Source of the DNA: Burhinus oedicnemus
Lineage: Eukaryota; Chordata; Aves; Charadriiformes; Burhinidae
DNA: 64,000 nt
Direction of reading: 5' to 3'
Assembly (NCBI GenBank): GCA_008921705.1
Contig: VFFE01006841.1
Location: 714,100 to 778,099, forward strand
Below are positions 38,501 through 51,100 of the stretch, piece after piece. Both the position numbers and the translations under genes were made by a program. The number at the start of each line of letters is the position of its first letter. Within the stretch, counting starts at the first letter, position 1. A model generated the notes under the pieces. It did no database searches. It was not told the DNA's origin and saw only the letters and a list, made by a program, of their open reading frames with translations.

Positions 38501-40595
38501 ATATGGGCAATCTGGCACAGTGGAATACTATCCTTGAAAGGAGTTGGTGGGAGGGAAGGAGTTTAAGATCTTGCAGGCAAAGATTAAGCTAACTCTTTAA
38601 TCTCTCCAAACTGAATTTGCACTATGAAACTGCAAATGCAAATAATGAATATAAAATTATCAAACTTCAAAGCAAAGACACTCAAGAATTTGAATCATTC
38701 AAGTAGCTCTTATTCATCTAGCACAGAGAGCAAGCAGAATTTAGGAACATAATGGATGCACTTCAGAGAATGCTAGAATGTTGTCTTTCTTTCCTGGAAT
38801 GAAGTTTTCAGAAATTACAGTTGAAAGCAGCTTACATAGTTGCGTATTTTTAAAGCAATACATCTGAGATAGAGATCATGCTTCTTCAGACTGAGAAGGA
38901 CCAGAACGCTGCATTTAGTCCATTTGTATGCCCATTAACAATCACTTTTTTTAAAAAAAGAAAAAACATAGCTGAGGTAGCAAAGACAGAAAGCAAAGGC
39001 CAGTTTCTTTTGTCTTTCTCTAGCCTCCATGATCTTAAATTTCATCTGCTACTGCCCTCCGGTAATAGTTCCCGACTGGTCCTTATAAACCGCCCTACTG
39101 AATGTCAACATTGTACGTGCTGAGTTCTGGTTTGGCTGCTCCCAAGTTCCTAGAAAGGGGTTGGTTTTACTGCTGCTTGGCAAAGAGCAGCACGGCTATC
39201 AAAGGGGTTTCCGACACAACCAAGGTACATTTGAAGAGCATGTTTGATCCTCCATTAGCAGCTGAGCACATGCACACACATGCAAAACCAGTTTGCATGC
39301 AATCAGCTATTGAGATTTCTATGTGTATTTAAGACATTTCTGTGTGTATTTTTGAGTAATTTCAAGCAATTTCCTTAGTCTAAAAGGGTCGCCCAACCCA
39401 CACTTCATTATAAGGGCCATGAAAAAATTAAAAGCTATTGATTTCCTTTGTGTTTTAGGGAGCAGCAAGTTGTCCGAACAGAACATAAGACAGCCCCCTC
39501 CCCGTTCTATTCCCAGTCTTCAAGGGTCTACCAGCTCTTCACATGAGAGACTAAGAGTCACAGCAGCAACTTCAAGCACAGATCAAGTCATATATCCACA
39601 ATGCCTAATGGTGGAGGGGAGAGGAGGAGGAAGAGCAGTATTTTCAGAAAATTGCAATTAGACACTAACGACTTGAGTAAAAACACATCCCTGTGCTGCT
39701 AACCACCCAGGTGTGTTGGTTTTTTTAAATACAATCAATATTTTCACTGGCAAGGTGAAAAGCACACCACCCTTAACAAGTATCTTGGTGAATAAGGATG
39801 GGCAGAACAACCTCTCCTCCCACACCCCTTCTTTCTAGGAAAGGTTCAAGATCACAGCCAATATAAACATAACGCATTCTGAACATACAGACTGTTATAT
39901 ACAGGTCACAGAGCTAACGGCAGGAAGCAAGGCTTCTCTCTCCAAAGAGCCTAATGTTATAATGCTCAAAACAGTGAAAGAATATTTAAGTCTGCCTTAA
40001 TAACAAACACTACCAAAACAGAACACTGAAAGACCATACCAGTAATTTCTTAGAGGAAGCAACTTCAAAGTTCATCCAGTTGGCAAATTAAGATGGGTAG
40101 TTGATCTTAATCCTTTCTGCTGGTACCATTGAAGGAGCACAACAAGACACCAGAAGCCTTCTATTACACAGACTTGGAAGACATACTTTCTTATCAACAT
40201 CTTTCAGACAAAAAAATTAATGATTTTTGCTTGGTTAGCATTCTGACTTACTCACATTAGCACAAGTTCACATTCACTACTGAGACACCACAGAAGTGTT
40301 ACCCTCACTTCACTTAGCCTGCACGTGCCCACTTTTTCTTAGGTAGAGGATAGGTAACCTAAGAGAGAAAGACCAAAGCTTGCATCAGGTCTGCAAGCTA
40401 CAGCTTGGGTTAACTCTTACAGTTGTCGCTGCACTACCTTCCATGCCTGAGAGGGGTGCAAGATGTGTAAAGCTAGAAAGAGGCCTTGTTAAAAAAAAAA
40501 ATTGCTATTCCCCACATTTCCAGTTTAAAAAACTCACTCTCAAGAGCATGCCAATCACCAAATGATGCTGGTTTTGAAGCGGATAATAAGCCTAT

Positions 40596-40622
40596 TTCTG
40601 GAATTGGTATTCTGGAATTGGT
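40596..40622. repeat. 14-bp tandem duplication
   Basis: The unit TTCTGGAATTGGTA at 40596-40609 is followed directly by TTCTGGAATTGGT. A minor replication-slippage duplication in an intron. Confidence 0.85.
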
Positions 40623-43600
40623 TACTACACTGTGATGCAGCTTCTGCCACAAAAACCGATGAAATCCAGCTACTTGGATACCCTCTTTTCTCCTGAAAAG
40701 ATAGTTCTGTTTATTGCTTCAGCTAGAAATAAGTCTAGATTGTGCCCTACAGCTCTTCAGAAGTTCAAGCATACTCTCTGGATCATAACCAGCAGCTGAA
40801 TGCTGGACTAGCAGTACAGGTAGTCATTTGCTCTTAAACAGAACATGGGGCACAGGGGTGGAACAAGATGGGAATCATCCAGGTGACTGACTACCCCTGA
40901 TCTTGCCTCAGCCCTATTCTGGCTGCCACATGAAAACTGAGTATCTTCTCTGCTTATACTAGAAAAAATTGTTTTCCATTAGACCTCCATTCTCATCTCC
41001 ATAAATGGACTAGAGCCACGCAAGTTTACAGTAGAAGAAAAACACCCTAAAACTTGAAACCATTCATTCACAAGATGCTCCTAGAGCATCACTAATGTAG
41101 TGATTTTTGCAGGTATCCAGTCTCAATGATGAAAACGATCCTATGTATGCCCACACAGCTGAAGTTTTAAAAGTAAGCCAATAGGCTTTTTTTTTTTTTT
41201 TGATTGAACAGGGTAATAACTGCCAATACAGTCCATCAAGATAACACATGGAAAGGGTAGAGCATTATGCAACCATCCCCCTCCACACCCCAACTGAAGG
41301 GGCCCATTTGATATCACCTAATGACAGTAAGGGACCTTGTAACCTTCTACAACAAAGGTCAGGGAGAAGGAAGACAGACCTTTGGGAGTTAGACCAGGGG
41401 CAACCAAGAGGCCCCTGTTCTGTGACTGCATCTATGTTCCCCCTCGTCTTTGCTACTGTGCCTCTTATCACTAGGACCAGATGCTGGGAGGCTGGTGGAG
41501 AGCACAACAGCCAGCAGCAGAAGCCAGGGACAATAGCCTGAATGTTCGGGTGTGGTGGCCAACAGCAGCTAAAAACAACTACTTAATGCAGAGTCTTGTG
41601 CATGGCTGAAAGCTCCCCCCACTCCACACACACTTCACAGTACCTTCTGAGAGGAGAAGCAGGACAGATGTATGGCTCCCTTCACCTAGCCCCAGACCTC
41701 CCGTGCATAGTGCCACAACTATCAGCCTGAACACTCCTTCGGTGCAGGTGGTTTGTTGTACTTTGTCTATTACCAAGCAGACAACTGGTCCACTTCCATC
41801 TCCACATAGGTGTTCTTGTGAAAGGCCCTCTTGCCTCCAAATCCTTTGATGCACACAAAGCAACAAAAAGGTATTTTTTACAATGTGGTCTTTTTGCTTG
41901 GTCCTAATATGCTGCTCTGGGAATTGAAGGCATCACAAGCCATTGTAGCTTTCTTACTGGAAGGATGATCCCATAACCCTACCTCAGGACAGGAAACAAA
42001 ATGGAATTTGGAGATTCCTCCAAAACAATCAGTTAACAAAAGTTAATAACCCCCACAGCTTCAAGAACAAAGGGCTATTGTGTCTAAACCTCAGACTCCA
42101 TGGGCTTAGTGGATGGGCTTTCTGGTCAGCTCTCTCACTTCCTGGGATGATGAGGTTCACTAGAGGCAGAGCTTCCAATCTGCTTGCTTTTGCCAAGAGA
42201 ACCACATCCAGTTTTACTTTCCAGCTCATGGTCTAATTCTAGCTTTGTCATTTCTGCTATTCAGAAACATGTGTTCAGATCTCTACTTTTGTCAGTCACG
42301 TGGCTCAGTCCCCTTTGAAACCATTCTGAGCCTAAACTGGGGTGCAAAGATGAATCCCCAGGTAGCCCAGAGTAGCACAAAGTGCTCCTGGGAACATGCA
42401 CAGACATCTAGCACTCCTCTGATCTGAGCAAGGCCATGAACCTAGAACAGCTTATGAGTGAGCATCACTCTGTTCAGAGATACAAGGCAGGTTAAATAAT
42501 TTATTTCCAGGAGATGTTAAGTCCTACCGCTGGTTTCTTTCCTGCTTGGAGAAAAGCAAGGGCCAAGAGTAGAAGACTACCTCTGACACGCAGCCTCACT
42601 GGAAGAGGTTCTAGAAGAAGTGGAAACAGACCTGTGCTTTTATCCCATTGGCTTTCTTCAGCTTAACTCTCTCCCTTGGAGCTGCCTTAGCAAAAGGAAG
42701 CACAAGCCACAGCAGCCTTCTCAAAAGCCAGATCACGCTCGGACACAACTAGCTCAGGCAGAAGTGAAATTCGAAGTCAAGAGAGATCAGCTCCTGCGAA
42801 GTTTGGTTCGGCTGCCAACCACAGGTAGTAGGGGAATAGAGGGACCTGTGGGTGACTTGGACAGAACAAGTATTCCTTTCTGCTACTGATATAATCCGGG
42901 ACTGGCTGGCAGCAGACCCTTGTACCTTAAAGTCAACAGCTCCCTTAAAGGCGTAACAAAGATGTTGTCAGTAACGATAAACACATGAATTTTTCCTCTA
43001 TTAGGAGGTATCCTGTATGATCTCATAAATACCTTCCTCTGCTGGCATAAAAAAACAGAGCAAAATTAAGAGTCATATGTATTATTCTGGACACTGCTGT
43101 ACCTATGATCAAAATACTGCAGATCGAGAAGATTAATATAGTGCTCTAATCTGGTGGATCAGTAGCTAAAAGCCTCAGCTAGGTAAAGCTTTAAATGTGA
43201 CCTTTATAAGCAAAGCTGATCTTGCAGGAAGTTGCATGCTCAAAAAAAATGTAATTCCAGTGAAACAGAGGCACTCAGGATGCTTGAGATCTGGAGCTAA
43301 TACATACCAGGAAGGGATTTCTTTTCTTGGGAGAAGGGAGGAGACAAGAAGGAAAAAAGGGAAAAAAGCTTACTAAGAATGTTAACAGCAGACATTATAT
43401 CTAATTTCTTTGCATTCCTCCCCCCCCCCCTTTTCCTCCCATTTTTAAAAAACAGGAGCAAACTTGTGAGTTAAGGATTCTGATCAATGCAACATGTTAG
43501 GAAAAGAGAGCAGGAGGTCAAGAGGAAATGATTAATCCTGTGCAGAAGACTGGCAGGATGGGTCCTGGAATGGCTTACCAGAACAATGCCCCCACTAATA

Positions 43601-44394
43601 AGCAGGTCAAAAGACCCTTACAGTGAACAGAAGCCCCAGTTACACTGTACATTAATATTCTTCCCTTAACCCAAAGTTACATTTGTTCATTAAAGCCAGA
43701 TTCAAAAAACAAGTGTTGAATTGGAAGACAGGTGAAAAGTTGTGGTGCCCGACACAAGCAGCAAATCTGAAAGATAAAGGAGTACAGCTTAACACCTCTG
43801 AAAGTGTTACGAGCTCCATCCTAAGATTGTATTTGCAGGAGGCTTCAGTAAATTGAGGAATGAGGGAAAACCCAGATTTCAGTTGTAACACCGATTTTGT
43901 GTTCAGCTCATGTAGTGGACCTTCTTCATGAAGGGCTGCTCTTGTTAGCAGCATAGTTCAACATGCTGAAGGAAAAAGGAGCAAGCAAATGCACTGCAGG
44001 CAATACTTTGGACTTTAAGGCACACGTGGTTCAAGGTTTACTGTAAGAGATAGCTGCTTAGTACTGTGGTTTCATGGTGTCAAACAGAAGCAATGCGATC
44101 CTGAGAGATTCTCAGCTCTTTCTCCCTTCTAGTTTAGTCAGCATTACAAGTCCCCAGGGCTGCGCTGTGGAAGCTGTCAGGGGAAGTCAGCTCTACTTCC
44201 GAGGAGATTGCAAACTTACATAAAGCATTTACCTATTCCACGATGCAGCACGGCCTCACACATTTGTGTTTGCAAATACGCAGCGGGGGTTTCACAACTG
44301 CTTCAAGCCTGACCCAAGCAAACCCTCCCAATTAAAGAGCATCCACCCCATCAGCATCCCCCCAGTTTAGTCAACTCCCTCATGCAAACGCTTG

Positions 44395-44790
44395 CACCTT
44401 GTTGTGCCATCAGAGACCTGATCCGGCCGAAGACCGCCCCGAACTTGTCAGTCTTTATAGATTATGGACAAGTCAGCTCAGTTCCCTCATACGGCTCGTT
44501 GTACTGATGTCGGGGAGTAACAGGAATGCTACCGCAGGTGTAAGAGCCGGTGCGGATGCGCAAGCAAGTGGTGGGAAGAGGCAGCGGGAGAGTAAGAGGG
44601 GCCGGCCTGCCCCTCCTCCCCGCAGCAGCAGCATGCACTTCGCTCGCTGGGGCCACGGCAGAACCACAGCCTGAAGGAGCAAAGTGGTGGGGAGGGAACG
44701 CCCTCCGGCAGCATTGCCGATTGCCTTTGTATCGGCAAACAGCCTCCATTTTGAGGAGCTGGAGGCGTTCAGGGCCGTCTGGAGAGGCCA
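44395..44790. promoter_or_regulatory. CpG-enriched intronic pocket, candidate CpG island
   Basis: By my count this ~400-bp G+C-rich stretch has about two dozen CpG dinucleotides, against a CpG-poor background on both sides. Overlapping open frames on both strands (for example 44462-44791 minus and 44550-44945 plus) have no recognisable domain and are explained by base composition. It could be an alternative promoter or a non-coding RNA start; nothing in the sequence proves transcription. Confidence 0.4.
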
Positions 44791-45151
44791 AACATCAGCT
44801 TCCGATGACTAGGAATAAGAAATGGCAGATTCCTGTTAGCGCTTTCCAACACAGGCTTATCCTCAATGCCCGCAACATTCCCCCCCGTTGTATGGTACTT
44901 CTGTGTATAGTGAATATTTATCCTTCAGGTCCACCTCCCCAGTAACCTGGGTGCTGAGCCCCCCCACACACACACCTGAGGAAGAGGGCTCCACACACAG
45001 CTATGGGCCAAGCGCAGGATTTTGGCAGCGAGACCAGCCCTCACAGCATGATCTCAGGAAGTCAGAGAACTCAAAATCTCTCAGCTTTTACTAAATTGAA
45101 AATGAAAGGAAGGGCTAATCATTTTAACGCATTAATCTGCAACCTTCTCTT

Positions 45152-45172
45152 CCCCCCCCCCCCCCCCCCCCC
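45152..45172. repeat. Poly(C) tract, 21 nt
   Basis: A run of 21 C on the plus strand, so poly(G) on the transcribed gene's mRNA-sense strand. It could form a G-quadruplex and may be miscounted in the assembly. Confidence 0.9.
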
Positions 45173-48100
45173 ATTTTTCTAGGGAGGAAAATGGCACAGT
45201 CCATAAAACAGTACACAGGTTTCAGAATAGGGAGGTCTTTGCCATTAGCAGGTCATTTCAGCTAGGGAAACCCACACCTCTCAAGAGCAGTCTGCAGACG
45301 AAGCTGCAGTTTGTTGCAAGAGTGTTTGGAGGCAGTGGGCACCACAGCTCCTTTAGTTAAGACAAAAAATCCAGCTAGTGTACTCGTCAGGTTATGCCAG
45401 CACTGAAATCCCACCGGTATAGGCACAGTTAAGCAGGCACAGCTTATTCCAGTTTGTGACTTTTCAGGTCTGCTGAAAGTCAACAGATGTTAGGCCACCA
45501 ATTTTTATTAAATCAGTGAATGAAATTGAAATTCACCCCTTCCAGTCTGGAGGAAATTGAGTCAGAGTTACTAAATTCACTTTTTGTAAATCCATTTCCC
45601 TATTTAATCCACATTTTTGTAGGTAAACACATTTTAAAAGCATTCACTTCGTTTTAGGCCTAAGCTACCCATTCTACAACAAGCTCTGCAACACGTATTA
45701 AGAGAGACTGCCTTGAGGTAGAGACTGTCCTTACAGCACATCCCAGACACACGCTTCAGCTTCAGACTCTTTCTCGCCCAGCACAAGCCGAAGCAGCCTC
45801 AGAGCTGGGTTAGGTTATGCGTCTCTGCACAGAAGCACAACCCAGTTCTCAGCAACACGTGGTTAACAAAAGCTAAAGCTCCCACGAGCTGACCAGGTTA
45901 CTTTCTCCACCTCATGCGCCAGAATACATGGGAGAACCTTGTGTGGCTGGTTCAACACGCCAAATACAAGGATGTTAAAGAGCCAAATAATTGTTATCTG
46001 AAGCTCAGTGCGCGTGCTGAGTTCAGTGCAAACATCCATTTTGCTCTGCCTCCCCACACAAAAGCTAGGAAAGTGGATTCCAAAGTTCAAGCACTGTTAC
46101 TACAGAGGAAACGCTGAAATGAAACCCTGAGTCTCACTCTAGCAGTGTTTCCACAAAATTTAAAGGACCAAGTTCTTGCGCACCTCTGTCACACCAGTAA
46201 CATGCAAACTATTTAGGCTGCATCTCCTAAGCCTCCATACTTATTTTGTCCATATTCCATGACTCTTTAAAACATCATAGTGAACAATAAACAACAGCTC
46301 ATACATCTACAGCTATATGCTGCAGTATAAGCCTATTAAAAAACGCAATGGCTAACATATTCTTGAATGGATAAGAGTAGCAGTAACCATTATTAAAACA
46401 AGGGGTGTAACACAGGTTCTTACAAGAACTATTTCATCTGCTGCTATTTGTTTCTCCTCTGTTCCCCACAGTTTATTGTAATACGCACTGTTGGGGTGGG
46501 GGGAGCGGGGTGTGAAGGAACTGCTAACCAAAAGTTAGCACCCCAGAACAGCCAGACACACACAGGTTGCGATGGAAATGCAAGAGAACATGCTCAGGTT
46601 TTAAGTCAGTCTCCTCCTATTTTGTGTGTAACAAGAGACTGTGGGAAGGGCAAATCCATTTCAACTACAGCTGAATTTTATGGACAGGATCAAGTCGCAT
46701 TGCTCCCCCCCACCCAAGCTGACGAACCTTTAAAAACCAGAACCACCATCTCACCAAGACTGTAACACCAGTGTTGGCTGGCATAGTCATTGTCCCAGCC
46801 TTCATCCTGCACTTACAGAAGTATCAGAAAATTCCCCCAAAATAGGCACATTGTCCTCTATCTGCCCCACATAATTACTCTTTCCTTGACAGAAACCATC
46901 TTTTGCACCACAATCCCCACAAAACATCAAGCACTGCTCAGACCCAAAATCAGCTTTTAAAGCTGTCCCTTTTAATGCAAGTACAAAAGCCCAGTCTGCT
47001 GTCAATGGAAGCATTTTATGGAGTTGCAAACCTCCAAATTCCACCCAGAGCAACACTATCCTCTTTGAAACTTTTCCCAATGGCTGTCTCAAAGCAAGAG
47101 CCCATAAAAAGAGTTTATTTCATCAAACTGGAAGTTGTACAAGGGGAAACAGTCCTGTGAACACCACCGTATTTAACTTGTTAGACTTTTCAAATGTTTT
47201 GGAGTTTGACCATTTCAGGCAGGGAGGGAAGAGAAGGCATTTACCAGCCCTAGCCATGATTGATTTAAAAACAATTTAGGGAAACAGGCAGAAGCAAGTG
47301 CAGGGCTTCCTTTCAAATTTGAAAAGAAACATATCTTGTTGTTGGCCCTCCGGTCACATTCTGTGCTGTTTTTCCTTAGGACCATCTAAACAAGACAGAT
47401 GTAGCCAGTATCCAAGCAGCAGCTGAAGCCTGAGCACTAGAAAGGCACTCCAGGGTGGGGGATGGAAGGGAAAAGAGGGAGAAGAGAAGAGGAAGCCATT
47501 TGGCTATAAAAAGGATCTTTCTTTCCTGTTGAAATGCAATGGTAAAGAGTGTCAAAATGGCTTAAGGGTGGGGAGGTCAAACATGTTTTGAGATGTTAAA
47601 AACTCTTAAGCTTTGTCGAAAAGACCGAAAAAATCTCAAGGTAGGTTTTTGTTCTTTTCAAAATACTTCACCATCATAATAGCTGCTAGCAATTCTGAAA
47701 TTTCCATTATCTGTTCACTTTTATCACAAGTGAACCAGAACTATTCAGTTAATATTTTATGCTAATGAATCTGCCACTACAAAAACACTTCTGAAAATTA
47801 CGATTTTCTAGTAATTTTGAAATGCACCTTATTTACAAATCCTTCCTCCCCTTCAGCAAACCTCCATTTTAAAAGTTAGTCACTACTGCTTATACAGGAA
47901 TAAGGATGCTGTAAAATAAGACACTAAATAGCAGTTTTATTAATGACACAGCATCAACACTCTGCACAATACATCTTTAATCAAAACTAAACACAACATA
48001 GGGTTTTTTGCTGCTAAACAAAAATATTTTAGGAACCTCTGGGACTGTCACATTATTTGCCATTTAAATCCAAGAATGAAATTTCAGAGCTCTTCTAAAC

Positions 48101-51100
48101 CGTATGATTCACAAAGCTGGACAACTAATGGTGCTTACAAAAAGTCAAGATGTGAGAGAAGGCTTAGTAAAGCTTGTATAGTTATCTTTAATCCTTTTCT
48201 ATTTCCTCACTCTAAAATCTGCAAAAAGGAAGCATACAGCTTGCACAGTAAAACCTTATTTGCTATGGCTACAGTACATCTTTAAGCAACTCCAGCTAAT
48301 CTTCTAGTTTACTGCAGTCATACAAGAGTCTGAATCCTCATTTCTTTAACTCAGGATAAAGAATTTAGTGCCATGAAATGAGAGCCACTGGAACACAGAC
48401 TGGCACCCCAGACACCCCCCCACCCACTCCCACACTGATGAGGAAGCCAGGCTCATCCTTGCTCTCTTGGGCCAGTCACTCAGTTTTTGCTCTATAAAGT
48501 TGAAGAGCTCCCAGAAGAGACTCCAAACCACCATCCCAGAAGGCAAGACTTGAAAGTTCATTCGCAGGAAATTGGATTTACACCTGCCTCATCTTTAAGA
48601 GAGATACAACAGAGCAAAGTCACTTTTCCACCATGATCTCCCACCCCCACACTTGAAGGAGCTGGGGTAGGGGGTGTACAAAACAGAGAGACTACCTTTG
48701 GGAAAGGGTTTTGAGCTGCAACTTCTGAACAGATGCTGGAAACCCAGATCCTCTATCCCCATCATGGAGATTAAGTTACACATCAAGAAATTAATTCCAG
48801 TTGCTAATATAGAAAGTCAGGATGTTGTTAGCATCCTGACAATCCCACTCAACCACTGAAGTCCTCTCATGTTCTATAAGCACCTTGCCTCTGTCTCAAG
48901 TTTCTGCATTCCACTAAAACTTGCTGCTTGGGGTGGGGATTGCACTAACCGCTATTACAGCCCTTTGGGATCTGAGTGTTACTGCTTTGCACCAGAATTA
49001 TGCTATGGGAAAAGTCCTCTGAGAAATGGCAAGCCAGACTTTTCCCTCACTTGGGCAGGTTTTAAGCAGGAAGTCCTTCCAGCCCATTGGATTGGCTTGT
49101 TAAGACTAAGAACCAGCATCAGGGGTGCTCCTCAAGGCTGGTTGACTGGGCTGAAGATGTCACCCTTCCCTATACAGTCTCAGGAATAGGGATTACCGTG
49201 CAACCAGACAAACACTTGGTCAGCACAACACTGGATGTTTACAGGAAAAGACAAAGCTACTTACAGCAAGAAAAGACATTTGGATAGAAGCATGACCTCC
49301 CTTCTCAATTGGGAAGTCTTCTGGAATTAAGGGTTAATTATTATAACCCCACACAATATAGGCAATACCAAAGCTGCAATATTTTAAACAAGTCCTCAAG
49401 CCAGCTTCACTAAAACTGCTATCAGAAACATAGTCAGAACCCAACATGACCCTCTTCCCCAACTCTGTAGAAATCAGAACTCAGTATTTCGCCAACATTG
49501 TTTATCTGAATTTGGTCAAAACTAAGATCAGTGGGAGGTATTTTGTCAATCCCTTTTTAGGGCATAAAGGCTGAATCCCCTTGTGCCAGACGTTCCTTTC
49601 AGATGCCAGCACTGTTGCCAAATTGCCTGGTCAGCCAATCTAGCAAGGACAGAAGCCCACCTTAGCCTAGTATATTTTTTTACGGGACATATACGCACAG
49701 GCAGATCAGAAAGAGTTGAGTCACTAGAGCCAAGTAGTACCCCCTCCTCTTCCTTTTGTTCCCGGGTAGGATCAGTAATGATTAAGATTTCCACACAATA
49801 TCAGATATTGTAGACTTGAGATTTTAAGACTTACTACCACCACACAACCACCTGATTATTGAGAAACACAGCATCAGAAAGCATCACAAGAAACTAGAAA
49901 AAACATTTTAAAAGGTCAGGACAATGAATAGCCAAGAGATGGCAGTGTTTCTATCTGGTAAACAAGAAAAATACTAATTGTTTATAGCATTCTAATAGGC
50001 TAGGAATTCCAGTGGCATCAAACAGTGATATATTGGAAGAGGCACAGATTTTAAAGTGCTCCTCTCTCTTTCAGCTACAGCCCAGTTAAACTGAAAAGCC
50101 TCTTCAGGTGCTACATCCAGTTCTTGGTTAAAGCAATTGCTTTAAGTCGCAGTAGTAGTATACAACTACAAACACCCAGATTAATAGTAATTGGATGCTT
50201 CTAGACAAGAAGGTGGCAATATTTTAGTGGTTTAGTAGGCTCCAGTAAATGCAAGCGTTACAAGAGATTGTCTATGCAGTTTTTTTTAACTTGACAAAGA
50301 ATTCTAAGCTTTAGAATATTGACAGATTTTAGCTTTTTCAATTTGACTTAGATTTACAAAGAAGGAAGAGTAACCGTATAAATCAGTACTTAAGTTTCAC
50401 TTTGGCATTTAAGCTAGCCTAAGGAAATCCCAAGACTGCCTCACCTCTGAATTTTTAACATGGTTATTGAACACTGGAAGATGAAGTTTCAGTTCACATG
50501 TTCAGTGCAAAGGTCATAAGCTCTGCAAGACCATGATCAGAAACATTCCAGGGCAGTGTTGCTTAATTCATGGCAACAGCTTTATTTAACAAAAGCACTC
50601 AAGGAATGGTTTCCCTCTGTAACTCCATATGGGATCAAACATGAAACAAGTCAGCTTACTCCAAGAAGTGGCTTCTTTGACCACATGAGAGCTGGGTGTT
50701 TTGAGAATTTGTTTGGCTGGTTTTGTTTCTTTTTTGTTTGTTTAAACTTTGGTTTATAAAGATCTTTCATTCTGAAAGCATTTCTACCTAGTTGTAGCAG
50801 AAAAAGAGCCATGGCATACATACTTAGCAAGAATGTCTCCCCTGCTTGGAGAAAAACAGATACATGAAATGGGGAATAACAACCCACACACCATGATATT
50901 CTGACTCTCACTGATTTAGGAGAGTATCTTTCAACAACAGCCATTTGCTCCTAGTGAACTGCTGGCAGCAGTTTGCCTGGGTCAGGCAGGGGTCTCTGAA
51001 GAGGAGTTTCCTTTCTTAGATCACAAGTATAGAATCTTAAATCTTTTTGCATCATACTGCTCAAAAACACGTCCTACTTCATTAGAATACATCCATCCAA

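Noticed and set aside
44399..44945. Several overlapping open frames on both strands
   Set aside because: They arise from low stop-codon frequency in G+C-rich sequence; the region is better described as a CpG-rich pocket.
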